Source of the DNA: Kumtagia ephedrae
GTDB lineage: Bacteria > Pseudomonadota > Alphaproteobacteria > Rhizobiales > Rhizobiaceae
Direction: 5' to 3'
Length of the DNA stretch: 64,000 bases
Assembly (NCBI RefSeq): GCF_003012745.1
Contig: NZ_PXYK01000020.1
Location: forward strand, 62,001 to 126,000
Shown in pieces: positions 54,252-63,443 of the stretch (position 1 is the first letter of the stretch; each line of letters begins with the position of its first letter). A program made the translations under genes and the position numbers. The notes beneath the pieces are model-generated. The model worked only from the letters and a program-made list of their open reading frames with translations. It was not told the origin of the DNA and made no database searches.

Positions 54252-55265
54252 ATGACGCACAAGACGATGGAGGATTTCGCGAAATCCTGCGGCGTATCGC
54301 GGCCGACGCTGTCGAAATATTTCGACGATCCGACCAGCGTCAAGCCGGCGACCAGAGAGCGGATCGAGGCCGCGCTGCGTTCGTCGGACTACCAGCCCAA
54401 TCTCTATGCCCGGAACCTCAACCGCAAGAAGACCCGCAATATCGGCATCGTCGTGCCGACCATCGCCGACCCGTTCTATTCCGAGATGGTCAATCGCATC
54501 GAACTGCGCTTGCGCGGCGATGGCTATTGGCCCATCGTCATTTCTTCGCATGGCTCGCGCGAACTGGAGGTCGAGGCGACCCGCACCATGCTGTCGCTGA
54601 AAGTCTCGGGCGCGCTGGTCGCCCCTCTGGGGCTGCGGTCGGATCAACGCGTGCTCGAGAAGCTGACCAGGACGATACCGACCGTCTATTTCGACACTTT
54701 TGTCGAAGGCGACACGCCCTTCGTCGGCAACAACAACACGCAAAGCGTGTCGACCATGGTCGACTATCTCTGCCGGTCCGGCGACGCTCCCGTCTATTTC
54801 GATATACCGCACGTCAACCACAACTCCCCGGAACGGCTGCAAAGCTATGTCGGCACGATGGAAAGGCTGGGGCACGAGCCTGTAGTGATCGGCAATACAC
54901 GCGATTACACCTGGGATTTCGAGCGGATCGGCCACGAGCAGACGCAGGCGATGCTGTCCAAAGGCGGGCTGCCGAAGACCCTACTCTGCGCCAATGACCG
55001 GCTGGCCTTCGGCGTCATGGCCGCCGCCTTCTCGCACGGGCTCAAGGTCGGGCGGAAGGGCGATTGCGACCTGCGTGTCGCCGCGCATGACGACCACCCG
55101 CTCAGCCGCTACACCTGCCCGGCGCTGACCACCATGGCGCAGGATTTTGCGGCCATGGCCGGCCGCGGCGTCGAGACGCTGCTGTCGCTGCTGGAGGATG
55201 ACAATGGCAAGGCCGCCGGCAAGCTCGCTCTCGACGCCACTCTGGTGATGCGCCAGTCCGCGTGA
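54252..55265 (+). CDS. LacI-family transcriptional regulator (paralog of 36074)
   Basis: A 337-residue repressor with helix-turn-helix TMEDFAKSCGVSRPTLSKYFDDP, a hinge with ARNLNRKKTRNIGIVVPT, and a sugar-sensing domain. The effector domain is clearly homologous to the LacI protein at 36074 (shared CRSG, NTM/TMERLG, CANDRLAFGVMAA motifs). I start at MTHKTMED; the ribosome-binding site is weak. It is divergent from the aldolase operon and probably controls it and the CUT1 system at 57594. Confidence 0.9.
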   Translation: MTHKTMEDFAKSCGVSRPTLSKYFDDPTSVKPATRERIEAALRSSDYQPNLYARNLNRKKTRNIGIVVPTIADPFYSEMVNRIELRLRGDGYWPIVISSHGSRELEVEATRTMLSLKVSGALVAPLGLRSDQRVLEKLTRTIPTVYFDTFVEGDTPFVGNNNTQSVSTMVDYLCRSGDAPVYFDIPHVNHNSPERLQSYVGTMERLGHEPVVIGNTRDYTWDFERIGHEQTQAMLSKGGLPKTLLCANDRLAFGVMAAAFSHGLKVGRKGDCDLRVAAHDDHPLSRYTCPALTTMAQDFAAMAGRGVETLLSLLEDDNGKAAGKLALDATLVMRQSA

Positions 55266-55283
55266 ATCGCGGCGGGGCGGCGC

Positions 55284-56255
55284 CTATTCTCGCGCGAAAC
55301 CCCGATCGAAGCCGCGCCAGGCATCGACGGCGGCCTCGACAGCTTCACGCGCCGCCGGGATATGGCGGCCCATGGACACAAAACCATGGATTTGATCCGG
55401 CCAGTGGCGCAGGACGGTCTCCACACCGTCTTCGGCAAGCCGCCGCGCATAGGCCTCACCCTCGTCGGCCAATATGTCGTGACCGGCGATGGCGACGAAG
55501 GCCGGCGCCGCTCCGACGAGGCTTTTCACCTTCAGCGGCGACACGCGCCAGTCGTCGATGTCCGCCTTGTCGCGGATGTAGTGGTCGCGGAACCAGGCCA
55601 TGGTCGCGGCCGTCAGGCCGAAACCCTCGGCGAAGCGGCGATAGCTGTCGGCCGTCTGCGAGGCATCCGTATTGGGGTAGAGGAGCAGTTGCGCCGTCAG
55701 CGGAGCGTCCCGTGTATCGCGCGCCGTCAGCGCGACGATCGCGGCAAGATTGCCGCCGGCGCTGTCGCCGGCAACCGCAATGCGTCGCCTATCGATGCCG
55801 AGCGCATCGGCGGAATCGCGCATGAAGGAGAGCGCCGCAAGACAGTCCTCGACGGCGGCCGGAAACTTGTGCTCGGGCGCCAGCCGATAATCCGGGCAGA
55901 CGACGACGCATCCGGCGATGTTGGCGAACCAGCGGCAGACCTCGTCATGCGACTCGAGATTGCCGATCACCCAGCCGCCGCCATGCAGATAAAGCAGCGC
56001 CGACGCATCTGTCTCCGGCGCGCCCTGCCCGCGATAGAGCCTGACGGTCAGCGCTCCGCCGGGTCCGGCGAAGACGCGCTCCCCGACAGAGGCGACAGGC
56101 TCGCGCTCGCCTTGCAGCGTCGGAACGCCGGCATCGTAGGCGCGCCTGGCTTCGGCTGGCGTTCCGGTCTCGAAGGGTGGGAGGGCGGCCTCCCTTCCGA
56201 GTTCCAGCACGTGCCGGGCACCCGGATCGAGGTCAACAGAAGGCAATATCGACAT
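55284..56255 (-). CDS. Alpha/beta hydrolase, hormone-sensitive lipase (HSL) family
   Basis: A 323-residue esterase. The HSL oxyanion motif is LHGGGW, the nucleophile motif is GDSAGGN, the acid is in AGHDIL and the histidine in IHGF. It hydrolyses short acyl esters. The ATG is preceded by CGGAGGAG. It is close to the Gfo/Idh/MocA gene, which could indicate deacylation of an imported glycoside, but the substrate is unknown. Confidence 0.9.
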   Translation of the reverse strand: MSILPSVDLDPGARHVLELGREAALPPFETGTPAEARRAYDAGVPTLQGEREPVASVGERVFAGPGGALTVRLYRGQGAPETDASALLYLHGGGWVIGNLESHDEVCRWFANIAGCVVVCPDYRLAPEHKFPAAVEDCLAALSFMRDSADALGIDRRRIAVAGDSAGGNLAAIVALTARDTRDAPLTAQLLLYPNTDASQTADSYRRFAEGFGLTAATMAWFRDHYIRDKADIDDWRVSPLKVKSLVGAAPAFVAIAGHDILADEGEAYARRLAEDGVETVLRHWPDQIHGFVSMGRHIPAAREAVEAAVDAWRGFDRGFARE

Positions 56256-56278
56256 GGCTGGCTCCTCCGGCCGGCAGG

Positions 56279-57430
56279 TCACGCAAGCAGACTACCAGCC
56301 TCTTCCTCGCCGAGCAGTGGCGGCTGGACGGTCGGCCCCTCGACAATGGCAACGGCCTCGCGGCTTTCACCCGACACGAGAATAGCCTCCATGATCTCCA
56401 GCACATGCAGAGCCAGCCTGCCCGAAGCGCGCGGGGCGGCGCCGGTGGTCAAGGCCCGTGCCAGGTCGGCAACGCCGAGCATGCGGTAGTTGGCGCGGTC
56501 CGGTGCGGCGAAAGGCCAGTTGCGCGCGCCGTAGAGTTCTTCCTCGCTGTGGAAATCCTTCCACTCGGCGCCGCGCTCCGACAGCGACACGGTACCGCCG
56601 AACGTATCGGGATCGGGCAGGCGCAGCGACCCTTCGGTGCCGTGCAGCTCGATCGGGTGGCTGGAGTGCCGGAACACGTCCCACGACGCGCCGAAAGTCA
56701 CCGTCGCGCCGGAGCGGAATTCGAGCAGCGACTGCACGGTGGTGGGCGTGCCGACCTTGAAGGTGGTGTTCCTGAACGGCCCGTCGGCGGTGATCAGCCG
56801 CTCCTCCTGGCCGCTGGTCGCCATCGCCATGACGCCGGCGACCGGGCCTAGCAGATTGACCAGCATGGTCAGGTAATACGGTCCCATGTCGAACACCGGG
56901 CCGCCGCCCGGCTGGTAGTAGAATTGCGGATTGGGGTGCCAGTGCTCCATGCCGCGCCCCATCATGAAGGCGGTGCCGGTGACCGGGCGGCCGATGGCGC
57001 CCTCGTCGATCAGCCGGCGGGCGCGGCGGCCGGCCGCACCCAGGAACGTGTCCGGGGCCGAGCCGATCAGCAGGCCGCGCTTCTCCGCCTCCGCGACCAG
57101 GCGCCGGCCGTCGGCGGCTGAGGTCGCCAGCGGCTTTTCGGTAAAAACATGTTTCCCGGCGGAAAGCGCCGACAGCGTCACGTCGAAATGCGCGGCGGGG
57201 ATGGTCAGGTTGAGCACGAGGTCGACTTCCGGATCGGCCAGCAGTGCGTCGACGCTCATTGCGCGAATGCCGTACTCGCCGGCGCGCCGGGCCGCCATGT
57301 CGGCGGAGATATCGGCGCAGGCCCGCAGTTCCACGCCATCGAACAGCGCCGCGTTGCGCAGATAGGTCATCGAGATGTTGCCGCATCCGACGACGCCTAT
57401 TCCCAGCGCCGCCACTGATTTTCCATGCAT
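56279..57430 (-). CDS. Gfo/Idh/MocA family oxidoreductase
   Basis: A 383-residue NAD(P)-dependent sugar or inositol oxidoreductase. The N-terminal Rossmann loop is GVVGCGNISMTY, followed by the EKP motif (HVFTEKPLATS) whose lysine is catalytic. The C-terminal alpha/beta domain includes GGGPVFDMGPYYL. Members oxidise sugars, inositols or glycosides. It is divergent from the CUT1 operon at 57594 and shares its control region. Confidence 0.92.
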   Translation of the reverse strand: MHGKSVAALGIGVVGCGNISMTYLRNAALFDGVELRACADISADMAARRAGEYGIRAMSVDALLADPEVDLVLNLTIPAAHFDVTLSALSAGKHVFTEKPLATSAADGRRLVAEAEKRGLLIGSAPDTFLGAAGRRARRLIDEGAIGRPVTGTAFMMGRGMEHWHPNPQFYYQPGGGPVFDMGPYYLTMLVNLLGPVAGVMAMATSGQEERLITADGPFRNTTFKVGTPTTVQSLLEFRSGATVTFGASWDVFRHSSHPIELHGTEGSLRLPDPDTFGGTVSLSERGAEWKDFHSEEELYGARNWPFAAPDRANYRMLGVADLARALTTGAAPRASGRLALHVLEIMEAILVSGESREAVAIVEGPTVQPPLLGEEEAGSLLA

Positions 57431-57521
57431 TCCAAGCTCCTCCCGACGTCGCGGACGCTCTGTCCGATACTCCTTTTGCCCGGCGGCGAACAGCTAAAAA
57501 TCACTATGGAACACTTTAAAT

Positions 57522-57538
57522 ATTGACGCGCGTTAATT
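57522..57538. promoter_or_regulatory. LacI-type operator upstream of the CUT1 operon
   Basis: Reverse strand AATTAACGCGCGTCAAT shares 14 of 17 positions with the site at 53959. It lies 56 bases before the binding-protein gene and between divergent genes, where it could act on both. Confidence 0.55.
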
Positions 57539-57593
57539 TTTTATCGAACATGCGGCAATGCTGGTGACGCCGCCAGCTTTCAGGGAGGAAGCA

Positions 57594-58940
57594 ATGTCTG
57601 ACACCGGAAAGGGGCCGCGCTCCGGCTCGAAACTCGTCGCTCATGTGACCAAGGCCGACCGCCGGCAATTTCTCATCGGAAGCGCCGGGCTGCTCGGCGC
57701 CGCCGCGCTCGGCATTGGCACCGGGCTTGGTACTCGCCCGGCCCGAGCCCAGGGACGCGCCGAAATCAGCTTCGCCAGCGCCGCCTTCTTCGGCAAGGAG
57801 ACGTTCGGCGACCTGATCAAGACCTTCAACGAATCCCAGGACCGGGTGCTGGTCAAGAACATCGAGCTGCCGCCCCCGAGCTCGTCGACCGAGGTCTATC
57901 AGGGTCTCGTCCAGCAGCTCGCCCGCCGCAACGGCACGCCGGACGTGTTCAGCCAGGACGTGATCTGGATCGCCGGCTTCGCATCCGCGGGCTGGGCGCT
58001 GCCGCTCGACGAATATTTCCCCGCCGACAAGCGCGACGCCTACTTCTCCGGCACCCTCAGCGCCTGTACCTATGACGGCAAGCTGACCGCCCTGCCCTGG
58101 TTCATGGATTCGGGCATGTTCTATTACCGCAAGGACGTGCTGGAGAAGCATGGCGGCAAGGTTCCGGAGACCTGGGCCGACATGGCGACCATCGCCGCCG
58201 CCGCGCAGAAGGGCGGCGACGTCGACTTCGGCTATCTCTGGCAGGGCAAGCAGGCCGAAGTGCTGGTCTGCGACGCGGTCGAGATCATCACCTCCAACAA
58301 CGGCTCGATCCTGGCGCCGGACGGCAAGTCGTCGCTGATCAACAAGAAGGAAGCCGTCGAGGCCATCCAGTTCCTCCACGACACCATCAACACCACCAAG
58401 ATCAGCCCGCAGGACGTGCTGTCCTGGGACGAGGAGCCGTCGCGCCAGCCCTTCACCTCGGGCAAGGCGATGTTCATGCGCAACTGGTCCTACGTCTATC
58501 CGATCGCCCAGGATCCGAAGGCCTCGCAGGTGGTCGACAAGGTCGGCGTCGCGCCGCTTCCGTCCTTCCCGGGCGGCAAGAGCTCGGCCTGCCTCGGCGG
58601 CTACCAGCTCGGCGTCAACGCCAACTCGAAGCAGCGCGAAGCCGCGATCGAGCTGCTCACCTGGCTGTCATCGCCGGAAACCCAGCACCGCATCGCACTG
58701 AATTTCGGCCTCGCGCCGACGCGGCCTGCGCTGTTCCAGGACGAGAAGATCAAGACCGAGCAGCCGTTCATGGCGAGCCTGGAAAAAGTGTTCACCGGCG
58801 CCACGGCGCGCCCGATCACGCCGGAATATGCCAAGGTGACGCTCGCCCTGCAGTCCGGCATCTCCAAGGCGCTGGTTTCCGGCAAGGTCCAGGAAGAGAT
58901 GGATGCGCTGGCGACCCAGATCGACGGCATCGTCGGCTGA
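57594..58940 (+). CDS. Extracellular solute-binding protein with Tat signal (CUT1)
   Basis: A 448-residue family 1 binding protein. The N-terminus contains the twin-arginine motif DRRQFLIG followed by a hydrophobic stretch (GLLGAAALGIGTGLG) and an ARAQG cleavage region, so export is via Tat, after prior folding. The start at MSDTGK has GGGAGGAA. It heads an operon of two permeases and three sugar enzymes. The substrate is unknown; Gfo/Idh/MocA and TIM-barrel isomerases suggest an inositol, an inosose or a glycoside. Confidence 0.92.
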   Translation: MSDTGKGPRSGSKLVAHVTKADRRQFLIGSAGLLGAAALGIGTGLGTRPARAQGRAEISFASAAFFGKETFGDLIKTFNESQDRVLVKNIELPPPSSSTEVYQGLVQQLARRNGTPDVFSQDVIWIAGFASAGWALPLDEYFPADKRDAYFSGTLSACTYDGKLTALPWFMDSGMFYYRKDVLEKHGGKVPETWADMATIAAAAQKGGDVDFGYLWQGKQAEVLVCDAVEIITSNNGSILAPDGKSSLINKKEAVEAIQFLHDTINTTKISPQDVLSWDEEPSRQPFTSGKAMFMRNWSYVYPIAQDPKASQVVDKVGVAPLPSFPGGKSSACLGGYQLGVNANSKQREAAIELLTWLSSPETQHRIALNFGLAPTRPALFQDEKIKTEQPFMASLEKVFTGATARPITPEYAKVTLALQSGISKALVSGKVQEEMDALATQIDGIVG

Positions 58941-58944
58941 TCCG

Positions 58945-59877
58945 ATGTCGGCGGCGGTCAGTTCATCAGCAAGCGGCTGGCCGCGCCGACGTTCGAAGCT
59001 GCTGCCGGCCGCGCTCTGGCCGCTGATCCTCCTGACGCCAGCGATCGTCTCGCTGGCGTCGGTTTCCTTCTACCCGATCGTCAACGGCTTCTATCTTTCA
59101 TTCACCAACACCTCCCTGATCACCCAGGAGCAGGAGTTCACCGGTTTTTCCAATTTCCTGCGGCTCTGGAGCGACGCGCAGTTCTGGAACGCCTGGTGGC
59201 ACACCATGTGGTTCACCTTCGCGTCGACGGTGCTGGAGACGGTGATCGGGCTCGGCATGGCGCTCATCCTGTGCGAGGCGTTCAAGGGACGGGGGCTGGT
59301 GCGCGCCGCCATGCTGGTTCCCTGGGCGATGCCGACCGTGGTGACGTCAAAAATGTTCGGCTGGCTGTTCGACGGCCAGCACGGCATCATCAACTACATC
59401 CTGCTGCATGCCGGCCTGATCGACCAGAACGTCAACTGGTACGGCTCTCCCGACACCGCCATGACCACCATCATCATCGCCGATGTGTGGAAGACCACGC
59501 CCTTCATGGCGCTGCTTTTGCTTACAGGCTTGCAGACCGTGCCGACATCGCTGCTCGAAGCCGCCCGCATGGACGGCGCGAAGGCGTGGACCACCTTCTG
59601 GCACATCCGCCTGCCTCTGCTCATGCCGACCTTGCTGATCGCCGGCCTGTTCCGGGCGCTCGACGCCTTTCGGGTCTTCGATCTGGTCTATGTGCTCACC
59701 GGCGGCGGTCCGGCCGATTCGACCGAGACGCTGTCGACGCTGTCCTACAAGGTGCTCTTCTCCACGCTGGAATTCGGCTACGGCTCGGCCGTGTCGACGG
59801 CCATGTTTGTTACCGAGCTCGCCATAGCGGTGGCCTTCTGCCTCTATCTGATGCGGCAGATCAGGAGGGCGCGATGA
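58945..59877 (+). CDS. Sugar ABC transporter permease 1 (CUT1)
   Basis: A 310-residue MalF-type permease, six hydrophobic segments and EAA loop LEAARMDGAKAWTTFWHIRLPLLMP. The ATG at 58945 is followed by a serine-rich N-terminus; a longer reading from 58903 overlaps the binding-protein gene and is less likely. It overlaps permease 2 by 4 bp. Confidence 0.92.
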   Translation: MSAAVSSSASGWPRRRSKLLPAALWPLILLTPAIVSLASVSFYPIVNGFYLSFTNTSLITQEQEFTGFSNFLRLWSDAQFWNAWWHTMWFTFASTVLETVIGLGMALILCEAFKGRGLVRAAMLVPWAMPTVVTSKMFGWLFDGQHGIINYILLHAGLIDQNVNWYGSPDTAMTTIIIADVWKTTPFMALLLLTGLQTVPTSLLEAARMDGAKAWTTFWHIRLPLLMPTLLIAGLFRALDAFRVFDLVYVLTGGGPADSTETLSTLSYKVLFSTLEFGYGSAVSTAMFVTELAIAVAFCLYLMRQIRRAR

Positions 59878-60710
59878 CCGGCCTCTCGTCGCCCCTGCGC
59901 AGCTTCGTCCTCTATCTCGGCGCGGCCCTGATCCTGCTGTGGTCGGCCGGGCCCTTCATCTGGCAGTTCTCGACATCGTTCCAGCTCGACAAGGCGCTGA
60001 CCTCCGGCACACCGTCGCTGATCCCCGATCCGCTGACCTTCGAGCACTACTACAACGCCTTTGTCGAAAAGCAGCTTCACCGTTATGTCTGGAACTCGCT
60101 GGTCGTGTCGCTCGCCACCACCTTCCTCTGCCTGTTCGTCGGCTCGCTCGCCGCCTTCGCGCTGTCGCGGCTGAACGTCAGGGGCCGGTTCGGCATATTG
60201 ATGGTCATCCTGTCGGTGTCGATGTTTCCGCAGATCGCGCTGGTCGGGCCGCTCTATCTGGTGGCGAGCAATCTCGGCCTGCTCGACACCTACACGGCGC
60301 TGATCATCACCTACCTGGCGCTCGGTCTGCCGCTCGTAACCTGGGTGCTGTTCGGCTATTTCGAGACGCTGCCGCGCGAGATCGACGAGGCGGCGCGCAT
60401 GGATGGGGTCGGCGTGCTCGGCCTGCTCTGGCACATCATCCTGCCGATGTCGCTGCCCAGCCTCGTCACCACCGGCCTGCTTGCCTTCATCACCGCGTGG
60501 AACGAATTCCTGTTCGCGCTCGCCTTCACCTCCAATATCGACCGCCAGACGATTCCGGTCGGCATCGCCAACTTCACCAACCAATATTACGTGCCCTGGG
60601 GCGACATCGCCGCGGCCTCCGCCGTGGTGACCGTGCCGCTGATCGTGCTGGTGCTGTTCTTCCAGCGCCACATCATCGAAGGCCTGACCCAGGGCGGCAT
60701 CAAGGAATGA
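59874..60710 (+). CDS. Sugar ABC transporter permease 2 (CUT1)
   Basis: A 278-residue MalG-type permease with EAA loop DEAARMDGVGVLGLLWHIILPMSLP and C-terminus HIIEGLTQGGIKE. Starts after AGGAGGG. It completes the membrane part of the importer; no ATPase gene follows before the window ends. Confidence 0.92.
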   Translation: MTGLSSPLRSFVLYLGAALILLWSAGPFIWQFSTSFQLDKALTSGTPSLIPDPLTFEHYYNAFVEKQLHRYVWNSLVVSLATTFLCLFVGSLAAFALSRLNVRGRFGILMVILSVSMFPQIALVGPLYLVASNLGLLDTYTALIITYLALGLPLVTWVLFGYFETLPREIDEAARMDGVGVLGLLWHIILPMSLPSLVTTGLLAFITAWNEFLFALAFTSNIDRQTIPVGIANFTNQYYVPWGDIAAASAVVTVPLIVLVLFFQRHIIEGLTQGGIKE

Positions 60711-60714
60711 TGAA

Positions 60715-61536
60715 ATGACTGCCAGAAGCCTCAAGGTCGGCTGCCAGACCTTTACCTGGGAAATGCTCGGGGATCGCTTTGCCGGCGGCCCGGACGATCT
60801 GGTCCGGGCGATCTCGGACGGCGGCTATTCCGGCATCGAGATCACCGACACGATGATCGGCCGCTATGCCGGCAAGCCGGTGGAGTTCGCCACAACGCTG
60901 AAGCAGGCGGGGCTGACGCTGGTCTCCTTCGCCTTCGGCTCGGACAGCGGCTTTACCGTCAGGGAAGAGATCGACGCCGATCTCGAAAGCGCCCGGCGCT
61001 GGATCGATTTCGCCGCCAATTTCCCGGGCGCGCTGGTGTCCATGGGATCGGCGACAGTGGTTTCCGACGGACCGCGCGAGGAAAAGTTCGCCATAGCCGC
61101 GGAGGCTTATAACCGCGCCGGCGAGCTCGGCCGCAAGGCCGGCGTGCAGGTAGCCGTGCATCCAAGCTCGCACCACAACACGCTGCTCTACGATCGTCCC
61201 GACTACGACCGCATCTTCGGCCTGCTCGATCCCTCTCTCGTTGGCTGGGTGCCCGACACCGGCCACATCCTGCGCGGCCATGCCGACATGCTGGACACGC
61301 TGCGCACCTACCGGGACCGCATCCGCTACCTGCATCTGAAGGACGTCGACGCGGCCGGCACCTGGGCCATGCTCGGCAAGGGTATCTGCGACACGCCGGC
61401 GGTCATCGACATCGTCACCGCGGCGCCGAACTTCAACGGCTGGCTGGTGCTGGAGGAGGAATCCGAAACTGCCGCCGCCGACCCCGCGGGCGCGGTGAAG
61501 ACCAACCGCGAAACCATGCGCAGCTATGGCTACTGA
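60715..61536 (+). CDS. Sugar phosphate isomerase/epimerase family protein (TIM barrel)
   Basis: A 273-residue AP-endonuclease-2-like protein. Candidate metal ligands are the histidines in VAVHPSSHHN, the aspartate in WVPDTGHI, the histidine in YLHLKD and the glutamate of VLEEES. Such enzymes are inosose dehydratases, hydroxypyruvate isomerases or ketose epimerases. It starts 5 bases after the permease stop and is followed by a Gfo/Idh/MocA gene, a pairing seen in inositol- and glycoside-type catabolism. Confidence 0.88.
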   Translation: MTARSLKVGCQTFTWEMLGDRFAGGPDDLVRAISDGGYSGIEITDTMIGRYAGKPVEFATTLKQAGLTLVSFAFGSDSGFTVREEIDADLESARRWIDFAANFPGALVSMGSATVVSDGPREEKFAIAAEAYNRAGELGRKAGVQVAVHPSSHHNTLLYDRPDYDRIFGLLDPSLVGWVPDTGHILRGHADMLDTLRTYRDRIRYLHLKDVDAAGTWAMLGKGICDTPAVIDIVTAAPNFNGWLVLEEESETAAADPAGAVKTNRETMRSYGY

Positions 61537-61545
61537 GGACCGGCG

Positions 61546-62622
61546 ATGATCAGGAAGGACGAACGTCGTCTTCGCGTCGGGGTGCTGGGCGCCGGGCCGA
61601 TCGCCCAGTTCGCGCATTTCGAATCCTGCGCCAAGGCCAGGAACGCCGAGCTCTACGCCATCTGCGATGTCGCGCCCGATCTTCTCCAGCGCATGGGCGG
61701 TACCTGGGAGCCGCAAAAGCTCTATGACGATTACGACCGGATGCTCGCCGATCCCGAGCTGGAAGCGGTGATCGTCGCCACCTCCGACGCTTATCACGTG
61801 CCGATGTCGATCAAGGCGCTGGAGGCCGGCAAGCATGTGCTGTGCGAAAAACCGATCGGCGTCTCCGTCGAGGAAGGCGAACAACTCGCGGAGGCAGTGA
61901 GGCGGACGGGCAAAATCCTCCAGGTCGGCCATATGAAACGTTTCGACCAGCCGATCGAGGTGGCGCGCGATTTCATCCGCGACGAGATCGGCGAGGTGCT
62001 GGCGCTGAAGGCATGGTACTGCGATTCCACCCACCGCTACACCAACACGGACGCCGTGCAGCCGCTTCCGGTCACCAGCAAGCTGGCCAGAAAACCGTCC
62101 GGCAACCCGAAGGCCGATCTGCGGCAATATTTCATGCTGGCGCACGGCTCGCATCTGGTCGATACGGCGCGCTTCCTGTGCGGCGACATCGTCGCCGTGC
62201 GCGCCCGCCTTCACGAGCGTTTCGGCGCCTATTGCTGGTTCGTCGAGACGGAATTCGCCAGCGGCGCGCTCGGCCATCTCGACCTCACCGTCGCCGTGCG
62301 CATGGACTGGCACGAGGGTTTCCAGCTCTACGGCCAGAACGGCTCGGTGATCGCCAAAACCTTCAACCCCTGGTTCTTCCGCTCCAGCGAGGTGGAAATT
62401 TTTCACGAGAAAGACGCGACGATCAGAAAACCGCTCGGCGCCGACGGACATTTCTATCGCCGCCAGCTCGAGGGTCTTGCCGACACGGTGCTCACCGGGA
62501 CGCCGATGCGCGGCGCCGACGTCGAGGACGGTATCGCCTCGATCCGCGCCATGGTGGCGATCGCCCGCTCGGTGGAAAGCGGCGAGCGCGTCGAGCTCGC
62601 CTCGGTGACGGGCGCAGTCTGA
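61546..62622 (+). CDS. Gfo/Idh/MocA family oxidoreductase
   Basis: A 358-residue NAD-dependent oxidoreductase with the Rossmann loop GVLGAGPIAQFAHF and catalytic-type HVLCEKPIGVS. The C-terminal domain includes YFMLAHGSHLVDTARF. It is a different subfamily from the one at 56279. It is coupled by ATGA overlap to the next isomerase gene. In operons of this kind it typically oxidises the imported sugar before isomerisation. Confidence 0.92.
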   Translation: MIRKDERRLRVGVLGAGPIAQFAHFESCAKARNAELYAICDVAPDLLQRMGGTWEPQKLYDDYDRMLADPELEAVIVATSDAYHVPMSIKALEAGKHVLCEKPIGVSVEEGEQLAEAVRRTGKILQVGHMKRFDQPIEVARDFIRDEIGEVLALKAWYCDSTHRYTNTDAVQPLPVTSKLARKPSGNPKADLRQYFMLAHGSHLVDTARFLCGDIVAVRARLHERFGAYCWFVETEFASGALGHLDLTVAVRMDWHEGFQLYGQNGSVIAKTFNPWFFRSSEVEIFHEKDATIRKPLGADGHFYRRQLEGLADTVLTGTPMRGADVEDGIASIRAMVAIARSVESGERVELASVTGAV

Positions 62623-63443
62623 TGCAGGTCGGGATTTTCGCGAAGACCTTTCCCGGCACCGATCCTGCCAGCGTGCTGGCAGCCGTGAGTGGGGCGGGTT
62701 ATGCGACCACGCAGTTCAATCTCGCCTGCGCCGGCCTGTCCTCCATGCCGGACGTGGTACCGGCGGAAACGATAGCCGCGATAGCAAGAGCGGCCGAGAC
62801 GACGGGCGTGTCGCTGGCGGCGCTCTCCGGCACCTACAACATGGCCCATCCCGACACGGCGGTGCGTGAAGACGGCCTACGCCGGCTGGCCGTGGTGATC
62901 GAGGCGGCGGCGACGCTGTCCATACCGCTGGTCACGCTGTGCACCGGCACCCGCGATCCCCATGATCAGTGGGCGCACCATCCGGACAACGCCGATTCCT
63001 CCGCCTGGGTCGACATGGCGCGCGAGATGGAAAAGGCGCTGGCGCTTGCAGAGCGGCACGGCGTCGACCTCGGCATCGAGCCGGAGCAGGCGAACATAGT
63101 CACGTCGGCCGCCGAGGCCATGCGCCTGATCGCCAATATGGGCTCCCGCAGGCTGAAGATCGTGCTCGACCCCGCGAACCTGTTCGAACGCGCGACACCT
63201 GGCCAGGCCCGCGCCGTCGTGGCGGATGCCGTGGAGCGCAGCGCCGGCCATGTCGCCGTGGCCCATGCGAAAGACCGCTTTGCCGACGGCCGCTTCGCCA
63301 CCGCCGGGCATGGAATCGTCGACTTCTCCGATTTCGTCGCCCGGCTGAAAGCAACCGGCTTCGACGGCCCGCTGGTCACCCACGGCCTCTCCGCCGGGGA
63401 GGCGCCCGGCGTCGCCTGCTTCCTGAAGGAGCTGGTGCGATGA
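62622..63443 (+). CDS. Sugar phosphate isomerase/epimerase family protein (TIM barrel)
   Basis: A 273-residue second AP-endonuclease-2-type TIM barrel. Possible ligands are Glu in LGIEPEQAN, Asp in IVLDPANLF, His in VAHAKD and the terminal VTHGL. Its start overlaps the preceding stop, and its own stop overlaps the hydrolase start. Having two such isomerases around an oxidoreductase suggests a multi-step ketose or inosose pathway. Confidence 0.88.
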   Translation: MQVGIFAKTFPGTDPASVLAAVSGAGYATTQFNLACAGLSSMPDVVPAETIAAIARAAETTGVSLAALSGTYNMAHPDTAVREDGLRRLAVVIEAAATLSIPLVTLCTGTRDPHDQWAHHPDNADSSAWVDMAREMEKALALAERHGVDLGIEPEQANIVTSAAEAMRLIANMGSRRLKIVLDPANLFERATPGQARAVVADAVERSAGHVAVAHAKDRFADGRFATAGHGIVDFSDFVARLKATGFDGPLVTHGLSAGEAPGVACFLKELVR

